The notes under the pieces were generated by a model. That model was not told where the DNA came from, did not search any database, and was given only the letters and a program-made list of their open reading frames with translations. The position numbers were made by a program, and so were the translations under genes. Shown here one piece after another: positions 10,822 to 21,900 of a DNA stretch of 64,000 nucleotides. Origin of the DNA: Pegoplata infirma (taxonomy: Eukaryota > Arthropoda > Insecta > Diptera > Anthomyiidae); NCBI GenBank assembly GCA_963921195.1, contig OY992538.1, positions 4,898,001-4,962,000 of the forward strand. Reading direction: 5' to 3'. Position 1 is the first letter of the stretch. Each line of letters opens with the position of its first letter.

Positions 10822-12599
10822 TTTCTATCATTTTCGAATTTTCATGAATCTTTTTGATATTTTCCTGAATTTTCTGATATTTCATGAATTTTTTTTAATT
10901 TTTTTTTTTTAACTTTTTTATAAATTTGTTTAAGCTTTCGAAGAATTAAAACCAAAAAAAAATAAACCGATTTAAAAAAAAAAATTAAAATGGTGTATTA
11001 CAAGTACCAACCACATTCATGCATCATTTCTTCATTTCTTCAACCATACATATGAAACTTATGAAATAATCATCGTTAGTTTGTGTTACCATTATCATCA
11101 GTCAGTCAGCCATGGTTTTAGCCATAGCCAGAGTAGTCCTTACATTAAAGTACAGCATTACTTAAATTTATATTGTTTTAAGTTCTTATATCATCTTATG
11201 ATTCTTTCGTTCCTGGTTTTTTATTTTCATTTTTTATGTGTATTTTAAATGAATGCTTAAATTAAATTGTATATAATGACTTTTTGCTATAAAACAGGAA
11301 ATACTTCAAATTTCATATCAAAAAAAAAAAGAAAAAAAAAAACTTACTTTAATGGTTATTATTTTTTTGATTTGATGATTGTGTGCTTTTTTTTTCCTTT
11401 GGGGACAACTACTTACTTTAGGATAATTGAGTTTTCATTATAAATTATAATCATATACATTTTTAGTTAAGAAAAAAATAGGCGAAGTTACAAAAATTGT
11501 CTTCTTTCCCATAAATTTTATTCATAAAATAGTAAAACATCTTTTAACCGCCTTTCTATCCCATTGAAAATACTGTCAAAACTATTAATTTAACTCTAAA
11601 AGAAATTTTTTGGATTTTAAAAAGTATAAACTAATGGAAAATTTAATAGTCGACCTTTAACAATAATTGTTAAATTAAACAGCTTTGACTTTTTCTTATA
11701 ATAACACTTATTTAATAGTAAAGCTTTTTATAAGCTTTACTAATAAAAAAAATTTATTATAAGAAAATATCAACAAATCGAAAGCTGTTTAATTCATAAA
11801 ATAGTAATCCATCTTCTATTAAAAAATAATGGAAAATTCAATAGTCGACCTTTAACAAATAACAATAAAATAATTATATCACTTTTTAATAAGTAAAGCT
11901 TAAAAAAGCTTTCTTTTTGTATACCACCCCTTAAACTCAGTAGGCGTGGCTTTTATGCTAAAATTGGCTACACGAAACTTTTCTGAAACTGCTAAGCATA
12001 TACTTCTTTCAACCAAGTAATCACCCAAAAAAGCTTATTTTTAAGCTTTCTTAAGATAGCTTATTTGGTAAAATTGCTATATTTGGTAAGATAGCTTTTT
12101 GTTAAAAGTTTCCTTAAATTTTAAATCACTACTAATTTATTTTTTTTAAACAAATATTTAGCTTATTAAACTTTTCACAAAAGTTTTTTTTGTTCGTACA
12201 AACTTTTTCTGTTGTTAAACTTAAAATCTGTTTTAAAATGTTAATATTATTCCAAAAGAACTTTCCTGTTTAGAAATTTATAATGTGTTTGAATTTTGTA
12301 AATTCTCAGACTTTTCTTATTTACATTTTACTTGGAATTTTGTAATCATTTGCTTGATACCAAATCACTTAAAATACAAAGATGTTATCAACTTATAACG
12401 GGTGTTTTGTTAAATCTTACTTTTTGCCATTCATGGCCAAAATAAACGCTGTTTCTTGTACCTGTTACGCACATTAAGCACATGCAAAATTTTATGATCC
12501 TTTGTTTGAGAGTGCAGAAAAAATAATTATAAAAATTTCCAAAAAAAAAGCTTAAAGGCATCTAGGTGTAAAAGAATAAAGCTTTTTACAGTTGAAAAC
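10822..12599. other. AT-rich noncoding interval with an internal palindrome
   Basis: No gene recognised. At 11,673-11,795 an imperfect palindrome pairs AATTAAACAGCTTTGA with TCGAAAGCTGTTTAATT. The block AATAGTCGACCTTTAACAA occurs at about 11,645 and 11,839. A less repetitive stretch (11,030-11,140) could be single-copy intron. Confidence 0.4.
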
Positions 12600-12930
12600 A
12601 TTACCATCACTACTTGATACAGTAGGGTGCCAATAAATTATGGGCAGTTTAAACCGGATTTTTTTAACATTAAAAATGATAAACTGTACCCGATTTCTGT
12701 AACTATGCGAGAAGTTTTCGCATTGAAAAAAATTAAATAACATTATAGTCATCCAGTATGTCACAGAGTGATTCAGAAAAAAGCTTTGATTTCTTTTTTG
12801 TATTCGATGTTTTTAACACTAGCATCATTATACTCACCCTGTAGAAAACTAAATGACTACAATATTATTTATTTTTTCTCGATGCGAAAACTTTTCGCAT
12901 AGTTACAGAAATTGGGCACTGGTTCTATAT
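12600..12930. mobile_element. Palindromic MITE-like repeat
   Basis: CCGATTTCTGTAACTATGCG (about 12,690) and its near reverse complement at about 12,895-12,915 frame a foldback that includes GAAGTTTTCGCAT/ATGCGAAAACTTTTC. Outer ends are not sharply defined, so this is reported as a palindrome rather than a bounded element. Confidence 0.5.
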
Positions 12931-13078
12931 TATTTATAAAAAAACAAGTATTTTTGATTGCATATATCTAGGCAGAGGTAAAAATTATAAATTTTACTTT
13001 AATTAGCTTTAAACTATTTCCATTTTTTGCAATCAAAAGAATTGTAACCATAAAATTTTCAATATTATTTTTGAAATT

Positions 13079-13596
13079 TTTTAGCGGCCCAAATTCATAT
13101 TTATGGGGTAACAAGGAGGGGGGAAGACAAGGCAATTTTTCAGTTTTTTTCGTTTATCTCCTATATTATGCAAAGAAACCTAGTCATGTTACATACCAAA
13201 TGAAAGGTCTTTGGAAAACCTATCTACATGTGCTAAGAACGTGTCCAAACATGCACAACTTTTCCTCATATTGAGTAAAATAACAAAATTTAAGGAAATT
13301 TTTGTTAATAAGTCGAAAAATATTGACCTCTTTGGCCCGTTGTTAGCACCACGAGATAGATATTTTTAATACCTTTAATCTGATACCACACATGCCTATA
13401 TTAATTTTGTTTAAATAGGCGTAAATCGTAAAAATCTGAAAAAGGTCAATTCCCCCCATACAAATCGACCCCCCCTAAAAATGAGTTTGGGCCGCTAAAA
13501 AAAATACGTGTCGAATTAATTTTCGTTCTTAACAGCATATCCAAATTTTATGAAGATCGGAGGGTGACACCAGGGAGACTTCCCTTGTAAGTCAAT
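13079..13596 (+). mobile_element. Repeat with TIRs TTTTAGCGGCCCAAA (copy 1)
   Basis: TTTTAGCGGCCCAAATTCAT (13,079-13,098) and its near-perfect reverse complement at 13,481-13,500 bound a core of about 420 bp. The repeated unit continues to GGAGACTTCCCTTGTAAG near 13,596. A second copy lies at 41,671-42,149 in the same orientation and with high identity. The 67-codon frame at 13,071 is incidental. Confidence 0.65.
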
Positions 13597-13675
13597 TGAT
13601 TTTAGACATGTTTAAAAACATTTCTTAAAATGTCAAAAATCATACGTAATATAAATTTTTCCTTTAAGCCCAAAA

Positions 13676-13800
13676 GTATGCACTACATTTTTACACAAAA
13701 CATAACAAATCGTTTTATTCAGTCTTGCCATGATAATTGGTCTTTAAGGCTGATTGTCATGCTACCACTTTTGTGACAAAATGAGTGCATACTTTTAGGT
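13676..13800 (-). repeat. Two copies of a dispersed CAATTGTC...TGCATACTT motif
   Basis: One reversed copy (13,676-13,755) meets a forward copy (about 13,740-13,800) near GGTCTTTAAGGC, so the pair is partly palindromic. Other copies lie near 1,353, 4,960, 7,905 and 15,830. Function unknown. Confidence 0.45.
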
Positions 13801-14280
13801 TAGGTAAGTAGGCAGCCGCCTTTGGGACAGCTCACTTGGGTCCTTCAAGGAAAAGAAAATATAGGCAGAGAAGAGAAAAAGATAGTAAATAAAATTTTTG
13901 ATTAGGTTGAGAGGTTGACGTAATGTGCACAACCCCAGATCCTGATCCATAGTGATACCTCATGAAAAGGGGGTGTTGAAGGGGGCGGGGAGGGGGATTG
14001 TGGTGGGGTGTTGGGCTTTTCTACACATTAATTCACGTTCTTCCGTCTCTCTGTCCCATAGCATGACTATTTAAGTCCACACATGCGTCTCATCAAATTT
14101 ACTCAGCTTTATATATTTTAACATCTTCCACGGGCTGATCCCTCTTAGTTCCTTTACATTCTGAAAGAAATAAGAGCCAAAACAATTAAATCGAGTGCGA
14201 GATAGTACAGGGCACTGACAAAGATAATGGAGTAAATCTTCCACTGTCTCTTCGTCCCCGCACCATCTGTACAAGTCATC
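13797..14280 (-). pseudogene. 3' end of a LOA/R1-type LINE (ORF2 C-terminus and 3' UTR)
   Basis: On the minus strand, 14,274 to 14,071 encodes 67 residues with the C-terminal zinc-knuckle pattern of these LINEs: WCGDEET, then LLHYLCQCPVLSRTRF, then a GISPWKMLKYIKL tail. The 3' UTR follows and ends near 13,797 in a short reverse-strand CTTACCTAACC tail, close to the tail type of the LINE at 35,731. All upstream coding sequence is missing, so this is a 5'-truncated dead copy. Confidence 0.65.
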
Positions 14281-14653
14281 CTCAATTAATTTTAATTTAA
14301 TTTTTAATTATTTTGTGTAAAACAACTTTTGTTTTTAGTAATTTTTTAAAAAAATTTAAAAATTTTTTTTTTTTGAATGTCATTCCTTCTTGTAGTCCCC
14401 ATACAAACCACACTCCCGACATTCACATAATTCCCTCAAAATTCATAAAAATGAAAATGTTTAATAAATTTTTTTTTTGTAGGTGTTAAACGTGTACTTT
14501 AGTAACCTAATCAAATCTGAATATAATTGGACCATTTTTGGACTTAGGAACCATATAAAAATTTCGACCGATATTCAATTAAATCGGTCTATAAATAAAC
14601 CAATTCCACTAAAATTTTATCTGTGTGTGTTTACTACACTAAATAAAGATCTA

Positions 14654-15238
14654 ACAAAAGATAGATCTAATCGGTCCATGTTTGAACTTGGGACCTTTTT
14701 TCCGGAAAACACTGGTGTAGGGCATCATATTTTTTTTTTTTTTTTTTTTTAAAAGAAACAACACTCAGGCAATGCTGCCTATCAATTACTAATGTAACCG
14801 TGATGTTTCTTTCGGAAAGGGGATAGATGAGAGATGAAAGATTTGAAAGATAGAAGGGCTTCAGTATGGCAACACTGTAATTGCGCGTGTTGATAATTTT
14901 GAGTACAGTTGTTGCATCGCCATCTGTTATTGATCTGGCGAATTATTTTTGAAGCTGTGTTTTAATAGCCATTATTTTATTATTTTACTTCGTTGACGTT
15001 TTAGTGCTATTTATCAACGAAGGAGGGTGCTGCGATAATTATTAGTTATAAATAGAAACTAATAAATATCTGAAAAAATGTTGTTCTGCCTGAGCCGGGA
15101 ATCGAACCCAGGCTTGCTGGCTAGTAGTCCAACGCGCTAACCACTAAGCCACAGCACCCTCACAAAAGATAGATCTAATCGGTCCATGTTTGAACTTGGG
15201 ACCTTTTTTCCGGAAAACACTGGTGTAGGGCATCATAT
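14654..15238. repeat. Exact 77-bp direct repeats flanking a SINE
   Basis: Bases 14,654-14,730 and 15,162-15,238 read identically over 77 positions. Both copies are 3' mini-me B sequence. They flank the SINE directly, like a target-site duplication but far longer than the usual 5-20 bp. Confidence 0.8.
14731..15161 (-). mobile_element. tRNA-derived SINE, minus strand
   Basis: Read on the minus strand it starts GGGTGCTGTGGCTTAGTGG (near 15,159) with A-box-like GGCTTAGTGGTTAGC and B box GGTTCGATTCC in a CCTGG/CCGG arm. An unrelated body follows, and it ends in a pure A tail (poly-T at 14,731-14,750 on the plus strand). The head is tRNA-like, but the sequence beyond it and the A tail identify a SINE rather than a tRNA gene. 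Confidence 0.7.
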
Positions 15239-15277
15239 GGTCGGTGGTCACCGACTATAACTTTCTTACTTGTTTAT

Positions 15278-15780
15278 AAATGTTTAACGGGTTTTCCACA
15301 CGTAAATTTAAGGTGATACTAATCTAAAGTTCACGGTTTTGCTAATAACTTTTGAACCACTAAACCGATTTGGCTAAAAGTCAATACGAACTAGGCCAGG
15401 GGAACAACAAATATATATGGTAAGCTTCAGCATCCTCAGAATTGTCTTCCGAAAGTTAGCGTGTTTTTTATCTCATAAATTCACGAAAAACCCGTGCCGA
15501 AATTCAGTGTTTTGCTCATAACATTTTAACCACTGGATCGATTTCGCTGGATTGCAATACCAACCTGGCCAGGTAAATACCCAACATATATGCCAAATAT
15601 GCCTACGTAAAGTCTTTCAAAAGTTTGCGTGTTTTCAACAGACGGACGGACGGAGATCGTCTTAAAATCGATCGAGGATCACGAATATATATACTTTATG
15701 GGGGCCTAGACCAATATTTCGAGGTGTGACAAACGGAATGACAAACTTATATATACTCTCTATCACGGTGTAGGGTATAA
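15278..15780. mobile_element. mini-me-like element, subfamily D
   Basis: Contains the repeated phrases AACTTTTGAACCACTAAACC and GTTAGCGTGTTTT, a short CAGACGGACGGACGGAG tract, the ATATATACTTTATGGGG block and a GTGTAGGGTATA end. It directly abuts the end of B2. Related sequence occurs at 23,900-25,140. Confidence 0.6.
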
Positions 15781-15857
15781 AAAAACAAGTTTTTTACAAA
15801 TTATTTCAAAAAAATACGAAAGGTGTTATGGTGACAATTGGTCTTTAAGAATTTCTT

Positions 15858-16570
15858 CACTATGGCAATAGAAAACTAACAGTTATGAATTTATTTTGAG
15901 GCCTAAAACTATGCTTTACAAAATTCGGGTATCGTAAAATTAAAGAAACAAAAGCAAATGTTTTTTGTTGAAGTAACACATCCTAAAACCTTCAAGAGGA
16001 GGAAATCAGGACAATCCTTCCAAATTCTTGAAATCAAATTTTAATCAAAATATGTTTAATTTATATCTACTGTTTCAAATATGTTGTTGCATACTTTAAG
16101 GCCTCAAAATAAATTTATAACTGCTAGTTTTCTGTTTCCTTAGTCTTCACTTATCACAATTGGTTTTTATATTTTTTGTTGCCTACCTTAAGGGTTTTAA
16201 ATTGTTTTCAATTGACTTGTTTTAAAAGTTTTGATTTGGTTTTTATCAATAGCATACCTTAAGGATGTATTTCTTAATCATTGAGGCAACAGAAAACTAG
16301 CATTTATGAATTTATTTTGAGGCCTAAAACTATGCAACAACATATTTGAAACAGTTGTCAGAAATCAAACATATTTTTATTGAAATTTGATTTAAAACAG
16401 TAATATGAAATATGATGGATTGTTCTGATTTCCTCTTTTTGAAGGTTGTAGGATGTGTTACTTCAACTAAAAGCATTTGATTTCATTTATTTAATTTTAC
16501 GATACACTTATTTTGTACAGCATAGTTTTAGGCCTCAAATTAAATTCATAACTGCTACTTTTCTTTTGCC
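15858..16570. mobile_element. Two related MITEs in head-to-head inversion
   Basis: Each unit (15,861-16,135 and 16,282-16,570) is bounded by about 45-bp inverted repeats containing TTTATTTTGAGGCCTAAAAC. The second unit is the inverse of the first, sharing GGAAATCAG and GTAACACATCCT-type internal blocks. About 145 bp of different sequence separates them. Neither has coding capacity. Confidence 0.6.
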
Positions 16571-17796
16571 CTAATAATCATTTGTTTGATATATTTCTTT
16601 GGATGAATAAATCTCAATTTTAGTTCATCAGAAAATTGTGTTGGTCAAAATTTCTTTATTAATGTTTGTGTTAACAGATGGCGCTAGTCTCTGGTGATGA
16701 TATTTTCAGTTTTAATTAAAAATATCAATCGTTCATAATAAAATGTAACTCTGCTGTTCATACAGCCAGACACACTTGTCTAAATGATAGCCATCATTTT
16801 AGGTGTTGCTAAAAAATTTTAACTTTTTTATAATTTTTCATTTTTTTTGAAATCCTTAAATAACGTGACGTCATAATATGACGTTGCAAAATATAACGCA
16901 ACAAGAAAAACCAATCAGCTAACAAATATCGCACAAATCACTTAAAATCATGGTGGCTATAAAAAAAAGAGTTAACAATTTTTTTTTTGCTATTATTAGT
17001 TTTAAAAGTTTTAAAAAACATAATATTAAACGCGTGCAAATATAAGCGTGCGCCATCATCAATCCTTTACAAAAAAAAAAAAAAAGAAACCATTATCTAG
17101 CCAACCAAATGTTTGAAGTATTCACTTTTATTAGCCAATGGGTGAATGATGACCACTTGGTCAATTGTTAAAAAAAAATAAAAATTTAAAACGAATGATG
17201 GGCAAAAAAATTTTTTTTTTGTATTAGCTTTGTTGCAGGTTGCATTTCATCCATCGACTAAAAGAGGATGTATTTACTCTCGTCAGTCCGTTTTTTTTTC
17301 AACTGACTGTCTGTCTGTCTTTCCATATGTATATGAATGCATTTATCAATGATGGTTTTTTTTGTGGCTTTTAAATTTGCTTGTTTAAATGCTTGAATGG
17401 ATCAATGGATGGATGGACGGATGGATGAGTGTCAATAAATTTGATAAATGGCTGCTTAACCTGTCATGCTCAACAGTTATGTGCCTATAAAAACAGCATT
17501 TACTTAAGTTTTTTATTATTATGGCATCAAGTAAGTAAGTAGCTGGGCTGACTTTTACTTGCAAAAAAAACAAAAAAATATATTAAAAATCAATAACAAC
17601 ATACCAACAAAGGTTTAACACTTGTAATAACTTTTTTTTATTGCAATATTTTATAACAAAATAATTAATTGTAAATAATTTAATGACTTTAAAATAGAGA
17701 CATGCTTTATTAAGAATTATTTAAAAAGAAATCAACAAAAATAACGCCTTTTTTTTGTCCAACAACATTAAATAATAGACACCTTTTTATTATATT
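16571..17796. other. Low-repeat AT-rich interval
   Basis: No gene recognised. It contains a perfect CRE-type octamer TGACGTCA near 16,866 with another TGACG 10 bases on, and an (ATGG)n microsatellite at 17,391-17,427. Sequence complexity is higher than around it, compatible with single-copy intron. Confidence 0.4.
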
Positions 17797-17799
17797 AAC

Positions 17800-18240
17800 C
17801 CTTTAATGCTCTGGATCTAATATTTAAAAATTTTATTTTTTTATTAATTATTTTTTTATGTAATTACTAAGAGGATCCCGACTAGCATTTAAAATATCAA
17901 TTTCGACATAATATCAAAGCTACTTGTAAATTTAACTGGCTTTTAAATTGACTGCTCGGAGCACATCTGTTGTAAATAGTATAATTTTTGGGTTAAATCC
18001 GTAACAGAAATCTCGGCTTTCACAGTCTCAAATTTAACCTTAAGGCACTAATCCACTAATTGTTCCTTTCTGATGGTTACTAAAAATGATTTAAGTTGAT
18101 CGGCCTTATTGCCAGGCTAATTAAATATTTGGCGCCCAACGTGGGGTTTATTTTTTGTACGATTAAGGTTTGCAGAATTTTTACTTAAGAACTAAGGCTA
18201 TTGAACATGGTTTTAATTTTCCTATCACTTACTTTTAAAT
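17800..18240 (+). mobile_element. Gypsy-type LTR relic with tRNA-Lys primer site
   Basis: TTTGGCGCCCAACGTGGGG at about 18,129-18,147 is complementary to the 3' end of insect tRNA-Lys (ends CCCCACGTTGGGCGCCA), the usual primer site just after the 5' LTR in several fly gypsy-like elements. The preceding 300 bp would be the LTR end, but no second LTR and no gag or pol remain. Confidence 0.5.
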
Positions 18241-18448
18241 TAGTTGGCTTTTATACCAGACATGGTGGAACGGACATTATATTATAATTCTCCCTCGAAT
18301 ATGTGTTTAAAAATGTATTCTTATGCTTTTTGCACTAAAGAAGTACAAGGTTATCATTATTTAAAACAAAATGTTTTACTCCACGCCCATAAAAGGGGGA
18401 CGGGCCGAAAAAACGACATTTTCTAATGCTCTGGGTTCAAATGCAGGA

Positions 18449-18855
18449 CTTTGAACTTTTTGTGGCATAAAAATGTTGCATTTGTTAAACAAAAACACAA
18501 AAAATCATGTAAAAATATGGTATTTTTCAGAGGTTGGTTTAGTTCTTCAAGGGGGAACTTTTTTCCCCCTGGTCCGATTTTGCTCATTTACGAACTTAAC
18601 CTGCCTATGAACATAAGACATATTCGTGCCAAATGTCGGGAGTCTAGCTCTTTTATTTTGGACTGCATCGTGTTAACTACAGACGGACAGACGGACGGAC
18701 AGACGGACGGACGGACGGACATCGCTAGAATGTCTTAGAATCGATCACTGATCATAAATATATGTACTTTATGGGGTCCTAGACCGATATTTTGATGCGT
18801 TACACACGGAATGACAAAGTGATTATACCCCCATACTGTAGTTGGAGGGTATAAA
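18449..18855 (+). mobile_element. mini-me-like A3 fragment
   Basis: Carries the GTTGGTTTAGTTCTTCAAGG, TTAACCTGCCTA and ACATAAGACATATTCGTGCC blocks, a (GACG/GACA)n tract (18,682-18,720), the CTTTATGGGGTCCTAGACCG block and a GGTTGGAGGGTATA end. The hairpin end is missing. Confidence 0.65.
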
Positions 18856-19395
18856 AATAAATCGGCCTTGCCGAATGTAGTGATACCCTCCACAATTTAA
18901 AAAATGTTATTGCAAAAAAAAAAAGAAAATTACTTTTGAAAAAAAAAAAATTGTTTGGAAAAAAATTTCCGCAAAAAAAAAAATTTTGTTAAAAAAAAAA
19001 TCCGCGATTTTTTTTTGGCAAAAATATATTCGTACTAATACCATTTGGTGTTCAATTATGTCCACATATGTCAACCAGCAGCCGAATTAAAGCATTTTGT
19101 ATTTTTAGGTTATGTTGAATGTACTAAAATTTTTCAGGTGTCCTCGCATTTTCGTTCATAACTTTTGAATCGCTAAACCGATATTTCTCAAATGCAACAC
19201 CAAACTTCTCGGGAGATCTTCCAATAAATATGTTAAGTTTCAGTCATCTCCGTGTAATATTTTGGCCGTGATCACCATTTCCACAGACAGACAGACGGAC
19301 ATCACTAGAATGTCTTAAAATGATACTATGAATATATATTTTATCGATATTTCGATGAGTTACAAACGGAATGACAAACATTGGGTGTAAAAATT
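18856..19395 (+). mobile_element. mini-me-like element, subfamily C (copy C1)
   Basis: Starts with the half-hairpin TCGGCCTTGCCGA followed by GATACCCTCCACAA. It contains the phrases CCGCAAAAAAAAA, CGTTCATAACTTTTGAAYCG and GACAGACAGACGGACATC, and ends around ACAAACGGAATGACAAAC. Counterparts lie at 47,650 and 57,546. Confidence 0.6.
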
Positions 19396-19775
19396 TAGCG
19401 GGAAAAAATGAGTGGAAAATATTTTGAGTAAAAAAAATCAATGGAAAATAAATTTACATGAAATAAAAAAAAATTATCAATTTTTTTTTCTGGTCCATTC
19501 CATTTTGTTCTCCGTTTAATTCCATTTCGTTCCCAGTTACATTTCATTTTGTTTCATTGCTATTTTGTTCCTTTCCGTATAACGGAATATCGGTGGATAT
19601 TAAAAGTACCATTAATTACACTGTGCTCAAAAAAAAAAAAAAAAATCGAATATACTTTTCAAATGAGCTAGTGAAGGTTGTAGATCTCGTCTAGAAGATC
19701 TCAAAAATGTTTATCAAACTTGAAAGACACCAACGTTTTTTTCTGACTTTTCTCAATAAACCACGTGTAACTTAG
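19396..19775. other. AT-rich spacer
   Basis: No gene or bounded element seen. It includes TCCATTTCGTTCC-like near-repeats (19,495-19,570) and a poly-A run (19,630-19,645). Confidence 0.35.
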
Positions 19776-19885
19776 AAACTTTTCAATCGATTTTTAATTT
19801 TTTAACTGTTTTGGACAGAAGAAAGATAGGGCTCTTCATGTGTGACTTGGTCTATGAATTGATTTTTTCAACAATATCTAATTTT

Positions 19886-20766
19886 TATACCCTCCAACTA
19901 CAGTATGTGGGTATACTCACTTTGTCATTCCGTGTGTAACGCATCAAAATATCGGTCTAGGACCCCATAAAGTATATATATTTATGATCAGTGATCGATT
20001 CTAAGACTTTCTAGCGATGTCCGTCCGTCTGTAGTTAACACGATGCCGCCCAAAGTAAAAGGGCAAGACTCCCGACATTTGGCACGAATATGTCTTATGT
20101 TCCTAGGCAGGTTAAGTTTGTAAATGAGCAAACTCGGACCAGGGGGAACAAAGTTCCCCTTGAAGAACTAAACCAACCTCTGAAAAATATAATTTTTTTT
20201 ACATGATTTTTTGTGTTTTTGTTTAGCAAATGCAACATTTTTATGCTACAAGAAGTTAAAAGTCCTGCATTTGGACCCTGAGAATTAGAAAATCCCGTTT
20301 TTTCGGTCCGCCCCCCCCTTTTAAGGGCGTGGAATAAAAAAAAATTAAATAATGATAAACTTTTATTTCTTTAGTGTAAAAAGCATAAGAATGAAGTTTT
20401 AAACACATATTCGATATATATTAAATAACTACTACCGATCACCCCACCCAAAAAAAAAATAAAACGCCCCTGCATTTTTTTTTGTCTTATTTTTTTGCAT
20501 GTTGGAGGGTACACTCAAAATAATTCTACAGTAAAAGGTTTAGTAAGTGATATTGTACCCAAATATACTAATTAGTTACTAATTTTAGTATCTTCAAAGT
20601 ACTAAAATTAGTAATTTTTACTGGTTTTGACTAATATTAGTTAAAAATTTTAGTATTGGTTACCAATTTCTGCACTAGGTCCTTTTGGACTAAAATTAGT
20701 TAAATTTTTAGTATTGAATACCCACGTTTTTTTTTGGGTGTATAAAAGATTCGGCACAGCCGGATT
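19886..20766 (-). mobile_element. mini-me-like A4, with a nested MITE
   Basis: Runs from TATACCCTCCAACTACAG to the terminal half-hairpin GATTCGGCACAGCCGG (about 20,748-20,763). It has a GTCCGTCCGTCTG remnant near 20,020 and all subfamily A blocks in order. It is interrupted at GGAGGGTA by the MITE at 20,512-20,740. Confidence 0.65.
20512..20740. mobile_element. 229-bp MITE with TA duplication inside mini-me A4
   Basis: Inserted in the mini-me sequence GGAGGGTATAAAAG: TA precedes CACTCAAAA, and TA follows TTTTGGGTG. The interior is composed of ACTAATTTTAG/CTAAAATTAGT words, so a transcript would fold on itself. Only about 10 bp of the ends are strict inverted repeats. Confidence 0.65.
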
Positions 20767-21574
20767 TAATTTTTGAAATTTTTTTGAGTTTATAGATTTT
20801 TTTCTGTAAAACGAACTACAACCTTAATATTTATAAACGCATTCTTAAAGAAAATTTAATTCTGAATACGATGAGCTTTATCCTGAAAAAATCGGATAAC
20901 AATTGACAGAGTTGTGTTATTTTTCCTAAAAAAGAAAATTAGGATTTTCCATGAAATTACCGTTCACAACCCAGGCAAAAAAAAAAATAAAAATTAAACG
21001 AGCATAATGAGGGGTCGTGTATCATTATTTTAAAGGTTTTTGGCCCCCTGAATTCGAATTTGATCTTGAAATTTCTCTGTCTCATTAAGTTTTTGATTTA
21101 TGTTAAATATCTCAAGAACCTAACGCGATAGGGAAATTTTAAGGTCAGATTCGGATTCAGCGCTCCAAAAACCTTTAAAAATATTATACATGATAAATTA
21201 ATGATAAATTTATTTTTTTTTGCCCGGGTTATCTGAACGGAGATTTCCAGCAAAATCTTAATTTTCTTTTTTAGAAAAATTCTCACAACTCTTTCAATTG
21301 TTATACAAATTTTTCAGGATAAAGCTCATCGCATTCAGAATTAAATTTTCTCTTATAATACGTTATTAAATATAAAGGTTGTTGAACTGAGTATAACGAA
21401 AAAAAAAAAATTATAAACTCGAAAAATTAAAAAAAAAAATAAAAAAAAAAGTTAGACATTATAGAAAAAATCAATAGATATATTTCTTATATGTGCAGAC
21501 CAATTCACACACATGGAAAACCCTATCTTTCTTCTATCCAAAACAGTCAAAAAAATTTGAAATCGGTTGAACAG

Positions 21575-21900
21575 TTTTTTGGCGCCCAATGTGGGGCTTA
21601 TTTGTCTGATATTACAGTTTGCTGCATTGTTCAACTTTTTTGCAATTTACCTTGCTTTTAGTAATTCTCTTGAATCTCGTTTAACTTTCAGATGAAACTT
21701 TGAAGTGATGCTGTTTCATTTCAAAACTTTGTTTTGATGTAATATGCACACAACCGTGTCCGTTATGCACCCTGCAGTGTACGTAACTTGAAAATATTAT
21801 CAAAACACTACTAAATCATTAAGATTCCAAACGAAAAATCAAACTGCGGATTGTATGATGTTACAGAATATTTGGCGCCCAGAGAGGGGCCTCAAATTTT
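21575..21900 (+). repeat. Two further tRNA-Lys primer-site-like motifs
   Basis: TTTGGCGCCCAATGTGGGGC (about 21,577) and TTTGGCGCCCAGAGAGGGGC (about 21,871) differ from the site at 18,129 by a few bases. The sequence around them is not clearly repeated, so they look like separate eroded LTR/primer-site junctions of gypsy-type elements. Confidence 0.4.

Larger units (their letters stand above)
14370..15277 (+). mobile_element. mini-me-like B2, 3' portion, split by a SINE
   Basis: Carries the later half of subfamily B (CAAACC...ATTCACATAA, TTTTTGGACTTAGG, CGGTCCATGTTTGAACTTGG). It ends with hairpin GTCGGTGGTCACCGAC (about 15,240-15,255) followed by TTTCTTACTTGTT, the same terminal architecture as subfamily A with different stem sequence. 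It is interrupted at 14,731-15,161. Confidence 0.6.
19776..21565. mobile_element. Foldback element split by a mini-me in its left arm
   Basis: Sequences at 19,790-19,870 (AACTGTTTTGGACAGAAGAA) and at 20,785-21,090 reappear inverted at 21,460-21,560 and 21,105-21,430 respectively, with a centre near 21,097. The left arm is continuous only if the mini-me at 19,886-20,766 is removed, showing which came first. No coding region. Confidence 0.6.

Noticed and set aside
15080..15160. Functional tRNA gene on the minus strand
   Set aside because: The tRNA-like head continues into a long body ending in an A tail, so it is the head of a SINE.
16866..16873. CRE octamer TGACGTCA as a regulatory element
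   Set aside because: A single palindromic octamer in 64 kb is close to chance, and no promoter lies nearby, so it is only mentioned.
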